Of a stretch of DNA of 64,000 nt, positions 6,944 through 16,827 are shown piece after piece. The position numbers were made by a program, and so were the translations under genes. Each line of letters starts with the position of its first letter. Position 1 is the stretch's first letter. A model generated the notes under the pieces. That model did no database searches and had not been told where the DNA came from. It saw only the letters and a program-made list of their open reading frames with translations. Origin of the DNA: a virus; IMG/VR virus record IMGVR_UViG_3300027881_000011, positions 1 through 64,000 of that record. One strand, given 5' to 3'.

Positions 6944-9505
6944 ATGACAACTCTCTCAATACTCGGCGGGGATTTCGAAATTCTCTTCGATGACGAGACG
7001 GTCGGCGGCAACGCAGTAGCAGGCATGAGGATGGTTCGTCGTGCGACTGGTGCGAGCGCCACCGTTTATACATCTCTTGCCCTCTACTCGGACGTAGCAG
7101 CCAACGCTGATGCGTTCCAAGCAATGGGTTTTACTAACCCGATGCTGCCGACGACGCCGAACGCATTCACCATGGAGAACAAGTACTTCATGCCGCGTTC
7201 GTCCACTGAGTTCCTGAAGGAAGGAACATTCACTTGCGACTGGACCAACGGCATCTTGCCAGACACCAACGGCAATGGAGTGATCCGAAAGCCGTACACC
7301 GATACCACGCCTTTCGTGGTTGGTGATATTGGCAGGCAGGTTACTGCATCAGCGTCCACTGACACAGGCACGCTGCTGGACTTCGAGGTGGAGCCTGACG
7401 GCACCCTTGTCCTCTGGATAAGACCAGATGTGTCTGGTGCGGGTGGTGACGAGTTCGATGACACCACAGGCACGATCAGCGTGACTGGCGACGGTGGCAC
7501 TGGCTCAGGTTCACCTATTGCTGGCGAGACCGATGGCGTTACCAAGTACACCGCGATTCAGGCAATCGGTAGCGTACCGACAGCCACCGAAGTGTACGTG
7601 GTGCAGAACCGCATCAAGCTGGCAGACTCTGTGTCCAATACGTTTCAGTGGTGGGCAACCGATCCGGCTGTCTCGCTGGGCATCATCTCAGTACTGGTCC
7701 GCACCAGAACACAGAGCGTGGATATCGCTGACGAGGATTTGGAAGTCTTCTCTCGACGCTACACGTCGCTGTACGACAACTTCCGACTGAACGTCGCAGC
7801 GGGTGGCTTCTCAGCACTACCGCTGGCGTCTGCGCCTGACATCAACAACACCACCGGCTACTTCGCTGGTGTTTGGCAGTCAGGTACTGGCACAGCCATG
7901 TTGGTGGGAGATATTCTCGACAACACCACAGGTGGCAAGACAGGCGGCGCATATGTCGTCACCGCAGTAGTAGACAGTGGTGCCACAGGCACCTTCGAGT
8001 ATTACGAGGTGGGTGACTTGACTGCGTTCGCAACCACGGACACGTTCACCAGTCCCAACCGCAACGGCACCATCAATGGTGCGCCAACAGCAAACGTGGG
8101 TGGACCAACCGAGACAGGCGCTGGCAACGGTGGCACGGTTACCATCACCATTGGCAACGTGCTGGCAGACCATGATGGCTCAGGTACGACAGAGCCATAC
8201 TCGGTGACCATCGATGCACAGGGTCCGGGCGCTAATGGTGTCGCGGTTGCTGATGTGTACGAGCGCATCAAGTACGTAACTCGCCGGGGGCAAGACAACA
8301 CCTTCTGGGACACGATAGCTTGCACGATTCCGGGTGAGCAGTATCACGGCATTGAGTCACAGGTATGGACGGTCACTGAATCAGGTGTCTTCACTGAGGG
8401 CGATGACATCACAGGTCAGGGTGGCTACACGGCACGAGTGCTGGGCGTGAACGGCTCAGGAACTGGTGAAGGCACTTTGCAGAACTACATCATGGTCACC
8501 GATCAGCAGACATCGCTCGATGGTATTGCTGACAATGACTTGCTGACTGATACCACTGGTGGTGACACGGTTAATGCCGACACTGGTGGTGCGGGTGGTG
8601 CGATTCAGAACTTCCCATCGTCCAACAAGGCATCTCCGTTCGGCACCTTCACTGGTACGCAGCTCTTCGGTAGTCGCGGCATCCTGTACACAGGACAGCA
8701 CGATGACGACACGCAGGCGTACACGCTCATCGATGATAACGGTACGCAACGAGTTAGCCCGAATACCGTCACGTTTCAGGTTGCCAACACGGCAGCCGGT
8801 GACAGGGTGTTCGTGGCTCGCGATACCGGCGTTGACGGCATCATCGACAAGGATCAGTTCGGTGGCATGACGGCAGTCGCAGCCAGCTCGAAGACCATCA
8901 CGGTCGCGGGTACGGTTGATGCTGAGGTACCGACAGCTGGTTTCGTGCGAGTGGTCGAGACGACCTTGCAGGAAGAGCATAAGTACCATTACGCCAGCCG
9001 GACCACAGGTGCATCAGGTGTCTTCACGTTGGTTGACATCACGGCCAGCACTGCCAACGACACTGGTGCGACGACTACGCCGACTCTCCTGAATGACAGC
9101 ACAGCGACGTTCCAGACTGAAGGTGTGGTACCGGGCATGTTGATTCAGGACACCACCAACGGTGACACCTACGAGGTTGTCGAGCTGGTCTCTGGTTTTG
9201 AAGAGACTCGGATCACGATCTTCCAAGTGTTCGGTACTGGCGGCACGCTGGCATCGGGTGATGCGTACACCATCAACGAGACCATTCAGCTGTACGCAAC
9301 CAGTGATGACATCTACGACCTTATCCTCGATAAGGAAGCAACTGGCACGAGCGAGAGTAATACGTTCGTCCAGTCCACGCTGTTCGACACCGTGGTGAAC
9401 GTGAGACAGGGCAAGGTAATCCTGCCATTCACGCAGAATCAGGCAGTCACAGCATCAGGCGCGACGGTGACCGTTGTAAGGCAGCCAGACACCATCGCCG
9501 TATAA
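6944..9505 (+). CDS. Large phage structural protein
   Basis: 853 residues, almost entirely beta-strand and turn sequence rich in Gly, Thr, Asp and Val, without cysteine clusters or membrane segments. Repeated TGGDTV, TGTGEGTL and DxTTG turns suggest several Ig-like or beta-prism repeats. The start ATG 6944 follows an AGGAGCAC-like ribosome-binding site after an 88-base gap. Composition matches the preceding gene product, so both are likely virion surface or neck/tail components. No specific family recognised. Confidence 0.6.
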   Translation: MTTLSILGGDFEILFDDETVGGNAVAGMRMVRRATGASATVYTSLALYSDVAANADAFQAMGFTNPMLPTTPNAFTMENKYFMPRSSTEFLKEGTFTCDWTNGILPDTNGNGVIRKPYTDTTPFVVGDIGRQVTASASTDTGTLLDFEVEPDGTLVLWIRPDVSGAGGDEFDDTTGTISVTGDGGTGSGSPIAGETDGVTKYTAIQAIGSVPTATEVYVVQNRIKLADSVSNTFQWWATDPAVSLGIISVLVRTRTQSVDIADEDLEVFSRRYTSLYDNFRLNVAAGGFSALPLASAPDINNTTGYFAGVWQSGTGTAMLVGDILDNTTGGKTGGAYVVTAVVDSGATGTFEYYEVGDLTAFATTDTFTSPNRNGTINGAPTANVGGPTETGAGNGGTVTITIGNVLADHDGSGTTEPYSVTIDAQGPGANGVAVADVYERIKYVTRRGQDNTFWDTIACTIPGEQYHGIESQVWTVTESGVFTEGDDITGQGGYTARVLGVNGSGTGEGTLQNYIMVTDQQTSLDGIADNDLLTDTTGGDTVNADTGGAGGAIQNFPSSNKASPFGTFTGTQLFGSRGILYTGQHDDDTQAYTLIDDNGTQRVSPNTVTFQVANTAAGDRVFVARDTGVDGIIDKDQFGGMTAVAASSKTITVAGTVDAEVPTAGFVRVVETTLQEEHKYHYASRTTGASGVFTLVDITASTANDTGATTTPTLLNDSTATFQTEGVVPGMLIQDTTNGDTYEVVELVSGFEETRITIFQVFGTGGTLASGDAYTINETIQLYATSDDIYDLILDKEATGTSESNTFVQSTLFDTVVNVRQGKVILPFTQNQAVTASGATVTVVRQPDTIAV

Positions 9506-9521
9506 ACAGGAGAACAGGGGT

Positions 9522-10103
9522 ATGTCAGAGGACAGGAACAGCAACATCGGTCAGGTTGGTGTTGAGTCCATTCGGATCAAGGGGCGGATGATTGATGATC
9601 TGCCCCTTGGTCAGGGCAATGAGGCGAAGGCAGGACTGCCAGCGGCCATTGAACAGGAGCGACTCAATAAAATCGAGACCATCAACGCGAACTACCCGAC
9701 GCATCGCATCGACTACTTGATCTCACGCATCAACGAGTGCGAAGAGAACAAGAAGAGGATGATGCTGACGATAGCTCAGCTTGGGAAAATGAGCAGTGAC
9801 TACAAGGGTCAAATCGTGATGTGCGAACACCGTGACAGGGAGATCGCGATAGCACAAGAAGATGTGATGTTGAGTGATGACGAGATCACCGCCAAGGTGA
9901 GAGAACTACGCAGGCAGTTTCCACTGTATGACGTGGTTGCCATGGAGCAGCAGATCATCCAGAACGACGAAGGCACCGAGCGTTGCACTAAGGTCATTGA
10001 ACAGGAAGACACCAGCATCAAGGAGCTTACCGAGGTGCTGACATTGTGCAGGGAGCGCGACAAGAAGCTGGCAGAGTATGGAGCAATAGCTGAAGGATCA
10101 TGA
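9522..10103 (+). CDS. Coiled-coil structural or assembly protein
   Basis: 193 residues; ATG 9522 follows an AGGAGAACAGGGG stretch. From residue 50 on it is mostly amphipathic helix with heptad-like spacing and many Glu, Lys and Arg, so a long coiled coil is expected. Overlaps the next ATG (ATGA). Position shortly before the terminase raises the possibility of a chaperone for the fibre proteins or a small-terminase-like role, but no DNA-binding motif is visible. Confidence 0.55.
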   Translation: MSEDRNSNIGQVGVESIRIKGRMIDDLPLGQGNEAKAGLPAAIEQERLNKIETINANYPTHRIDYLISRINECEENKKRMMLTIAQLGKMSSDYKGQIVMCEHRDREIAIAQEDVMLSDDEITAKVRELRRQFPLYDVVAMEQQIIQNDEGTERCTKVIEQEDTSIKELTEVLTLCRERDKKLAEYGAIAEGS

Positions 10104-10903
10104 CCACTCGCACGGACGTAACGTATGACCTGAGACGATCCCCACGGATCGCAGAGGTCGCCTCGCCATCGGTAGAAATGCTGGTGCAGGATTACGTCGA
10201 TACCACACGTCCGTTCGAATCATCCTTTGAAGCGATGTCGCACACATTCCTGATCAGTGCAGGCGGCAAACAGGACTTGGGTGGTGGCAAGCTGGTCGAG
10301 ATCACGCTCGAAGAGCAAGACATTAAGCTGTCGTTTGAGGCACGCACCACGCCTGCCGAGACTGGTACGGTGACCACAGGCTCAGCGACTCCCATCAAGG
10401 GCGAGATCACCTTTACTGATACCGCAGCAAACTTCACTGCCGCCAACGTCGCTCGTGGCTCACTGGTAATCAACTTCACTGATCGCAGCATCGCTGACGT
10501 GGTGTCGGTGGATGCTGATGACACCCTGACCACGAAGATACTGGTGAATGGCATCGGCAACACGTTCGACGTTGCTGATGTGTACCACGTCTTCAATGTC
10601 ATACAGATGACAGTGCAGGGCGGCAACGTGGTGGCAGTGGACGATCTGGATGCTATTACCAACGCAATCCTGCCGACAGCGTTCTCGCAGGTAGTACTGA
10701 CGCTGGCATCGTCCGGCACCATTCAGGGGCTTGACCAGATTGAGACTGATCTTGCCACCATCATCGCGCAGACCACCGCAGCAGCACAGGCCGCTGCGGT
10801 ATGGGATGCACTCATCTCTGCGCACTCAGTCACTGGCTCATTCGGAGAGTTCGTCGTGCGTCGTCTGTTGACGATTGCGAAGTTCTTCAGTCTGCGCACA
10901 TGA
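10100..10903 (+). CDS. Structural/tail-fibre-associated protein
   Basis: 267 residues. The first 200 residues are beta-rich and Thr/Ala-rich. The C-terminus ends with an AAAVWDALI...GSFGEFVVRRLLTIAKF segment, a tail often found at the end of phage structural or fibre-associated proteins. It overlaps the terminase start in ATGA. Context suggests a virion component; exact place unknown. Confidence 0.6.
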   Translation: MTTRTDVTYDLRRSPRIAEVASPSVEMLVQDYVDTTRPFESSFEAMSHTFLISAGGKQDLGGGKLVEITLEEQDIKLSFEARTTPAETGTVTTGSATPIKGEITFTDTAANFTAANVARGSLVINFTDRSIADVVSVDADDTLTTKILVNGIGNTFDVADVYHVFNVIQMTVQGGNVVAVDDLDAITNAILPTAFSQVVLTLASSGTIQGLDQIETDLATIIAQTTAAAQAAAVWDALISAHSVTGSFGEFVVRRLLTIAKFFSLRT

Positions 10904-12561
10904 ACAATCTCCTGATGCCAGAGACCGTTGCTGACTTCCATCATGGCTGGACCATGATCGAAGCCGAGGACATGCGGCGCAGCTTCAGAGAGTTTGTCGA
11001 AGGCGCGTGGCATGTGGTTGAGCCGGGTAAGACATTCAAGGGCGGCTGGCACATCGATGCCATCTGCGATCACCTCACGTATGTATCGTTGGGCGATATC
11101 GATGATCTGGTGATCAACATCCCGCCACGTCACACCAAGTCGATCATCGTCGCTGTCATGTGGCCTGCATGGGAGTGGACGTGGAAGCCAGAGGTGCAGT
11201 GGCTGTTCGCGACCTACGCATTGGCACTGACGCTGCGTGACTCGGTGAAGTGTCGCAGACTGATCCAGTCACCGTGGTATCAGGAGCGCTTCGGGCACTC
11301 CTTCCACCTCAGCTCGGACCTGAACCAGAAGGGCAGGTTCGACAACGACCACATGGGCTACCGACTCGCAACAGCTGTCGCTGGTACGGCAACGGGCGAA
11401 GGTGGTGACCGCATCGTAGTGGACGATGCGCACAACATGAAAGAAATCAACTCCGACACTATCCGTGGTGGGGTCATCGAGTGGTGGCGTGATGTCATGT
11501 CCACTCGTGGTAACGATCCAAAAGAGTTAGGCCGTGTGATCATCGCGCAGCGGGGTCACCATCAGGACTTGCCGGGGCATGTGCTTTCTACTGGTAACTG
11601 GGTTCACCTTAACTTGCCGGGGTACTTTGTGCCCCAGACACGTTGCGTGACCAAAGCCAAAAAAGACTCAAAGCGCATTGTCCCGGTGAATCCTGAAACC
11701 TACACGTTCGGTGATCACGTCGAGCCATTGAAAGAAGAGCAGGTGATCTTCGTTGATCCACGCAAGAAAGAGAACGACCTGCTGACACCAGATCGTTTCG
11801 GTCCAGACGAGATGGCGAAGCTCTCCATGGAGTTGACCGAGCGCGGCTTCGAGGCACAGATTCAACAGAACCCGTCTGCTAAGGGCGGCAACATCATGAA
11901 GGTGCATCACTGGCGCAAGTGGGAAGAGCCAGAGCTGCCCAACATATCCATGGTCATCCAGAGCTACGACACTGCGTTCGAGGAAGAGGAAGAGAACGAC
12001 TTCTCGGCCCGGACCACATGGGGCGTGTTCGAGCATGAAGAGCGTCTCAACCCGAATCTGCCATGGACAGCCAAGTACAAGGGGCAGACGCGCCTGTGCC
12101 TGATGTTGTTGGAACGCATGAACAAACGCTTGGAGTTTCCAGAGCTGCGAGAGAATGCAATAGAAGCGGCGCAGCTGTGGAAACCAGACAAGATACTCAT
12201 CGAGAAGAAAGCATCAGGACACTCTCTGGCGCAGGAGTTGCGGCGCGCTGGTCTACCGACCGCACGCATCAAGGTGAACGATTCAAAGTTTGTGCGTGCC
12301 CATGCCGCATCGCTGGTACTGGAGCGCGGCTGCATCTTCTACGTGAAGCGCAACTGGGCTGATGAGGTGATTACCCAGTGTGGCAACTTCCCAGCTGATG
12401 ACCATGACGACATGGTTGATACCTGCACCATGGCGATGCTGTGGCTCAGGAAGCGCTGGAGTGCCGACTTCCTCGATGACGATGATGACGATAACGATGA
12501 TCTGATGCGCCACGTTGACAAACCTGTCAGGACGTATGGCGGCATGAGAGGGGCAATGTAA
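10900..12561 (+). CDS. terL: Large terminase subunit (TerL)
   Basis: 553 residues from ATG 10900 (ATGA overlap); the in-frame extension to 10801 lies inside the upstream gene and is rejected. The ATPase half has PPRHTKS (Walker A type, near residue 75) and RIVVDDAH (Walker B, near residue 172). The nuclease half has QSYDTAF (first acidic residue, near 357) and the closing DDHDDMVD motif (near 501). It is the packaging motor that translocates and cuts phage DNA at the portal, which is encoded immediately downstream. Family-typical length. Confidence 0.93.
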   Translation: MNNLLMPETVADFHHGWTMIEAEDMRRSFREFVEGAWHVVEPGKTFKGGWHIDAICDHLTYVSLGDIDDLVINIPPRHTKSIIVAVMWPAWEWTWKPEVQWLFATYALALTLRDSVKCRRLIQSPWYQERFGHSFHLSSDLNQKGRFDNDHMGYRLATAVAGTATGEGGDRIVVDDAHNMKEINSDTIRGGVIEWWRDVMSTRGNDPKELGRVIIAQRGHHQDLPGHVLSTGNWVHLNLPGYFVPQTRCVTKAKKDSKRIVPVNPETYTFGDHVEPLKEEQVIFVDPRKKENDLLTPDRFGPDEMAKLSMELTERGFEAQIQQNPSAKGGNIMKVHHWRKWEEPELPNISMVIQSYDTAFEEEEENDFSARTTWGVFEHEERLNPNLPWTAKYKGQTRLCLMLLERMNKRLEFPELRENAIEAAQLWKPDKILIEKKASGHSLAQELRRAGLPTARIKVNDSKFVRAHAASLVLERGCIFYVKRNWADEVITQCGNFPADDHDDMVDTCTMAMLWLRKRWSADFLDDDDDDNDDLMRHVDKPVRTYGGMRGAM

Positions 12562-14975
12562 TGGCAAGACCAGAAAGCGATATTGACTACGGGCGCTCAC
12601 CGGAGATGCCGGGAGTTGACGACCCCGGTTACGACGGCATGGTCGGTGGCGCGATGGTGAAGCGTCGCGGTAATACTGCCACGGTCGATTTCAATCCCGG
12701 CGCTGCACGCATGTCACAGGACGACAGCGATGAACACTCAGCGAACATCATGGATGAGCTTGATGAACGTGAGCAGGCAGAGCTGGCGAACAAGATCATC
12801 GAGTGGGTGGATGTCGATCTTGAGTCGCGTAAGGATTGGGAACAACGCATGGAGCAGGCCATGGAGTTACTGGGCCTGAACAACGTGCCGTTCGATGAGC
12901 TGCCATTCGATGGGGCAAGCGCTGTGACGTACCCGGTCATTGGTGAAGCGGTAGTGCAGTTTCAGGCACGCGCCATTGAAGAGGTCTTCCCCTCTGAGGG
13001 ACCAGTGAAGGTCAAAGTTGTCGGTGATATGACTCGCGAAAAGCAAGACCAGTCAGAGCGCGTCAAAAATCACATGAACTACCAGATTCTGGATCAGGAT
13101 CGCAGCTACTTCTGGCACGTCGATCAAATGCTTTTCATGCTGCCGCTTGGTGGGTCTGCGTTCAAGAAGACGTACTTCGATCCGATCCCAGAGATGGTGG
13201 TAAGTCGCTTCGTGCAGTCACCTGACTTCATTGTGCCCTACATTGCGACGGACCTTGCGTCCGCACCACGTTACACGCATCGCATGTACAAGAACGAATC
13301 GGAGATGAAGAAGCTCTTCGAGTCTGGCTTCTATCGAGAGATCGAGTTGCCGAAGGTGACGCCGTATTCCGCCGACACCATTGATGATCGTGAACATGAG
13401 CATCGTGATACGGCAGACAGTCGTTCTGCTGATACGCACCCGGATGACAGCGTGTACACAGTACTGGAGTGCCACTGTGATCTGGAGTTCGAGTTTGATC
13501 AGGAAGCGTATGACAAGGCATCGCCGTTACCGTATATCGCCACCGTGGAGCGTGAGACTCGCAAAGTGTTGTCGATCAGGCGGAACTGGAAAGAAGGTGA
13601 TCTGTTAGCCCTAAAGCGCATGTGGTTCACGCATTACAAGTACCTGCCGGGATTCGGCTTCTACGGCTTCGGTCTACTGCATCTTATCGGCTCGGTGGCA
13701 GAGGCAACCAGTGGCACCATCAGGGCACTGCTGGACTCGGCTGCGTTTGCGAACATGCAGGGTGGCTACGTCTCCAGTGATGCCAAGATGCAACCGGGCG
13801 ACGAACACATCGCACCGGGCGTCTACAAACAAGTCAACATGACAGCTGAAGAGCTGAATAAAGCGTTCTACACGCCACCGTTCAAAGACCCATCGCCTGC
13901 ACTGGCGCAGCTGTTCGAGTTGCTGCTGGATGCTGGCAAATCATTCTCGTCAAGCACCGAGGTGCTGACTGGCGAGGCTACGAATACTGGTCCGGTGGGT
14001 ACAACCATCGCTCTCATAGAACAGGGCAGCAAGCCCTTCTCAGCAATCCATCGTCGCCTGCATATGGCGGCTGCTGAAGAGTTCAAACTCCGAGGCGAGC
14101 TGAACTATGAGTTCCTGCCGGACCGGTACCCTTACAAAGTTGAGGATGATAAGTCGGTGGTCATGCGTAATGACTACGATGGTCGTGTTGATGTCATCCC
14201 GATCAGTGACCCGAACATCTTCAGCTCGACGCAGCGCATCGCACAGGGACAGGCGCTGGTCGAACTGTCTGATTCACATCCGCAAATCTACAACCAGATG
14301 GAATGCCATGAGCGTTTCCTGCGAGCGATCCGCATCCCCGACTATGAGCAGGTGTTGCAGAAGCAAGAACCGATCAGGGTAGACCCTGTGCAGGAGAACA
14401 TGAAGATGCTTCAGGCACAGGGAGCGCAGGCATTCATCGATCAGGACCACGATGCACACATACAGGTGCATATGAACTTCCTCAACGGGCTCAACGAGGA
14501 AGCGCTGGAACAAATGGGTCCGATCATGCAGGCGCACTTAGCCGAACACTTCGCCTTCAAATACTTCGTGGAGATGCAACGCCAGATGGGTGGTCAGTTG
14601 CCGCAGCCGGGATCGTATGGTCCAGAGCAGCCGCTTGACCCGCAGATGGAGATGCAAATCGCACAGATGGCAGCACAAGTGCCGCAGATTCAGATCATGC
14701 CGCCAGCTGAAGAAGAGGGAGATGATTTCGAGCGCGAGCAGGCACGCCTCGATGATGCGCATGAGCGTGATCAAATGCGTAAGGACGAAGCCGCGATGGC
14801 CGATATCAGTCGCAAAGAGCTGGACGCGATGAGCAAGGACCAACGCGATAACTTCATAGCACGACAGAAGGAAGCTCGTGAAGCAAGGGCCAACGAAGCC
14901 AAGATCGAAAGAGAAAATAAACTGGCAGCAGCAAAGGCTGCGACAGCGAAAAAGGCACAGAGTGGAAAGCGTTAA
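12561..14975 (+). CDS. Portal protein
   Basis: 804 residues, directly after terL (TAATG overlap). Long portals of this size are typical of podoviruses with P22/T7-like necks. The central part contains the stem and wing helices, and the C-terminal 150 residues are Gln/Met/Glu-rich helical barrel and coiled-coil sequence ending in a Lys/Ala-rich tail. The portal is the dodecameric ring through which DNA enters the head. The assignment rests on position, size and sequence character (PVIGEAVVQFQARA and FSSSTEVLTGE segments recall portal homologues). Confidence 0.88.
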   Translation: MARPESDIDYGRSPEMPGVDDPGYDGMVGGAMVKRRGNTATVDFNPGAARMSQDDSDEHSANIMDELDEREQAELANKIIEWVDVDLESRKDWEQRMEQAMELLGLNNVPFDELPFDGASAVTYPVIGEAVVQFQARAIEEVFPSEGPVKVKVVGDMTREKQDQSERVKNHMNYQILDQDRSYFWHVDQMLFMLPLGGSAFKKTYFDPIPEMVVSRFVQSPDFIVPYIATDLASAPRYTHRMYKNESEMKKLFESGFYREIELPKVTPYSADTIDDREHEHRDTADSRSADTHPDDSVYTVLECHCDLEFEFDQEAYDKASPLPYIATVERETRKVLSIRRNWKEGDLLALKRMWFTHYKYLPGFGFYGFGLLHLIGSVAEATSGTIRALLDSAAFANMQGGYVSSDAKMQPGDEHIAPGVYKQVNMTAEELNKAFYTPPFKDPSPALAQLFELLLDAGKSFSSSTEVLTGEATNTGPVGTTIALIEQGSKPFSAIHRRLHMAAAEEFKLRGELNYEFLPDRYPYKVEDDKSVVMRNDYDGRVDVIPISDPNIFSSTQRIAQGQALVELSDSHPQIYNQMECHERFLRAIRIPDYEQVLQKQEPIRVDPVQENMKMLQAQGAQAFIDQDHDAHIQVHMNFLNGLNEEALEQMGPIMQAHLAEHFAFKYFVEMQRQMGGQLPQPGSYGPEQPLDPQMEMQIAQMAAQVPQIQIMPPAEEEGDDFEREQARLDDAHERDQMRKDEAAMADISRKELDAMSKDQRDNFIARQKEAREARANEAKIERENKLAAAKAATAKKAQSGKR

Positions 14976-15144
14976 ACCCAAAGACGTTCGTGCCGCACGC
15001 GAGTTCCTGCGTAAGCGTGGAGTTCGTGGTGTTTCCCCTCGACAATTCGCCCGTTCCGCACAGGAGACCGGCGCAAACTATCAAACACTGCTCGATAAAC
15101 TAGCAGGCGTAGCAAGGAGAAAGTTAGATGCACGTAACAGTTAA
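14962..15144 (+). CDS. Small basic protein between portal and chaperonin genes
   Basis: 60 residues from GTG 14962, overlapping the last 14 bases of the portal gene. It is Arg/Lys-rich with a helix-turn-helix-like run (VSPRQFARSAQETGANYQTL). A longer open frame upstream lies entirely within portal coding sequence and is rejected. Similar small genes follow portal genes in related podoviruses. Function unknown. Confidence 0.55.
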   Translation: MESVKPKDVRAAREFLRKRGVRGVSPRQFARSAQETGANYQTLLDKLAGVARRKLDARNS

Positions 15145-15367
15145 GAAGTTCGTGAAAGACCTGAAGCAGGTCATTGCTCAGGAAGCGGGTGGCAAGTCCC
15201 TGCAACTTGGTAAGGGGCAGTGCGCAAACATGGAAGAGTACAAGCGTGCGGTTGGTTGGATCGCTGGGCTGAACGACGCTGGTGCTCTCGCTGACAGGAT
15301 GATGCGCCAGATCGAAGAAATGGACGACGACGATGATGGGTTGCCGAAGATGGGTGACCAAAAATGA
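15128..15367 (+). CDS. Hypothetical phage protein
   Basis: 79 residues; ATG 15128 overlaps the preceding gene by 17 bases. It has an N-terminal helix, a middle section (MEEYKRAVGWIAGLNDAGALAD) resembling the small helical proteins often coded beside capsid assembly genes, and an Asp-rich patch near the C-terminus. It ends in an ATGA overlap with the GroES-like gene. No function known. Confidence 0.6.
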   Translation: MHVTVKKFVKDLKQVIAQEAGGKSLQLGKGQCANMEEYKRAVGWIAGLNDAGALADRMMRQIEEMDDDDDGLPKMGDQK

Positions 15368-15762
15368 CAGAGGTAGAGTTCAAGAAACCGAAGGTTGATA
15401 TCGAAGTCGTTTTGCCAGTGACACCGATAGGCTGGCGTGTGTTGATTCGGCCTTTCAAGCCGTCGAAGACATACGGCGAAGCAGAGATCGAAGTACCGGA
15501 TGAGGCGCTGGAATCAGAAGAGCTGTTGACCTGTGTCGGTGAGATTGTCGCCATGGGGGAGCAGTGCTTCACTGCGGTGACTCGCTCAGGTATCGAGATG
15601 TCGAAGATCAATCCGAGACCGAAAGTCGGAGATTGGATCATGTATGGCACCTATGGTGGGCAAACAATCCGCACCAAGGCTGGTGTCAAGTATTTGATTA
15701 TGAACGATGACGGCATCATGGGCATCGTTGAAGACCCGGCAAGTTTCCGGGCGTATCTATAA
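15364..15762 (+). CDS. GroES-like co-chaperonin
   Basis: 132 residues. Residues about 18-125 follow the GroES beta-barrel: an initial TPIGWRVLIRPF strand, a glycine-bearing loop, a GEIVAMG strand, KVGDWIMYGTYGGQTI, and a closing KYLIMNDDGIMGIVED strand equivalent to the GroES 'y.il.e.dIlgv'. Phage co-chaperonins replace or modify host GroES so that GroEL can fold large capsid proteins, as T4 gp31 does. It sits next to scaffold and capsid genes, as expected. Confidence 0.75.
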   Translation: MTEVEFKKPKVDIEVVLPVTPIGWRVLIRPFKPSKTYGEAEIEVPDEALESEELLTCVGEIVAMGEQCFTAVTRSGIEMSKINPRPKVGDWIMYGTYGGQTIRTKAGVKYLIMNDDGIMGIVEDPASFRAYL

Positions 15763-15774
15763 CAGGGGTATACT

Positions 15775-16827
15775 ATGGGACAGGAAAATGAAATTGTCTT
15801 TGAAGACCTTCATGGGGTCAATGAAGACGAGCCGGTAACGGTAGATTTGGACGCTGCCTCGAAAGACGATGGCATCACGCGCACTCCCGCTGATCAAGCG
15901 GCAGGCGACGATGCCACGGACGACGACAGCATTGAAATTGATGGCCTGCGGTCCGCAGATAAAGACGACGATGAGTCGTTGTCTGCCGACACACAGACTG
16001 ACGATGACGATGATGCAAGTAAGGGTGGCGAAGATGATGACTACTCGAAGAAGGTCAAGGCACGCATCGGACGAGAGCGCCGCGCTAAGCGTAAGGCGCA
16101 GCAGGAAGCAGGTTACTGGAAAAGCCAAGCTGAGAAGCTCGCAAAGGATCAGTACGAGGGTGACAAGACCAGACTGAAGGGAGACATCGAACAGGCCGAC
16201 GCTCAGATCGAGAACACACAGGCCCAACTCGAAACAGCTATCGAGGATGGGAAAACCAAGGATCAGGTACGTCTGACTACTCAGCTGAATAATCAGACCG
16301 CTGTGAAAGTTCGATCTGAGGTCGCCTTAGAGAATTTATCAGAGAGTGGTAATGTACAGCCGTTCGATGATAAAGTTGCATCACCGAAAGCCAAAGATCA
16401 GTCGAAGGCTGATCAATGGATGGACGATAGAGCGGATTGGTACGGCGCGAAGGGCTTTGAACGCCAGACGCGCCTTGCCAACCGGCTCGACAAAGAAGTG
16501 TACAAGGAAGGTTACGAGCTGGAGACAGACGAGTACTTTGAAGAACTCGACCGTCGAATCAAGGAAGCAGCACCTGAATTGTATGATGACGCTGGATCAG
16601 CTGCCGACGATTCACCGCCGCGCAAGGACAAACGACCAACACGGTCACCCGTTGCGCCGGTAAGTGGAAACGAATCACGTCGCCAGTCATCCAGTAGCAG
16701 CAAGGTCGAACTTGGAGAGAGCGATTTCGCGAACATGCGACGTTTCGGACTGGACACGAAAGACCCAAATGTCCTGAGAGAGTACGCCGCGAACAAACGT
16801 GAAGCCGACCAAGGAGATCAGAGATGA
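15775..16827 (+). CDS. Capsid scaffolding protein
   Basis: 350 residues, strongly acidic at the N-terminus (runs of Asp around residues 55-90), then a Lys/Arg/Gln-rich coiled coil (residues about 100-200) and a low-complexity Ser/Pro-rich stretch before the C-terminus. This acidic plus coiled-coil profile, and the place between portal/co-chaperonin and major capsid protein, is characteristic of scaffolding proteins that direct procapsid assembly and then leave. No protease motif was seen. Confidence 0.8.
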   Translation: MGQENEIVFEDLHGVNEDEPVTVDLDAASKDDGITRTPADQAAGDDATDDDSIEIDGLRSADKDDDESLSADTQTDDDDDASKGGEDDDYSKKVKARIGRERRAKRKAQQEAGYWKSQAEKLAKDQYEGDKTRLKGDIEQADAQIENTQAQLETAIEDGKTKDQVRLTTQLNNQTAVKVRSEVALENLSESGNVQPFDDKVASPKAKDQSKADQWMDDRADWYGAKGFERQTRLANRLDKEVYKEGYELETDEYFEELDRRIKEAAPELYDDAGSAADDSPPRKDKRPTRSPVAPVSGNESRRQSSSSSKVELGESDFANMRRFGLDTKDPNVLREYAANKREADQGDQR

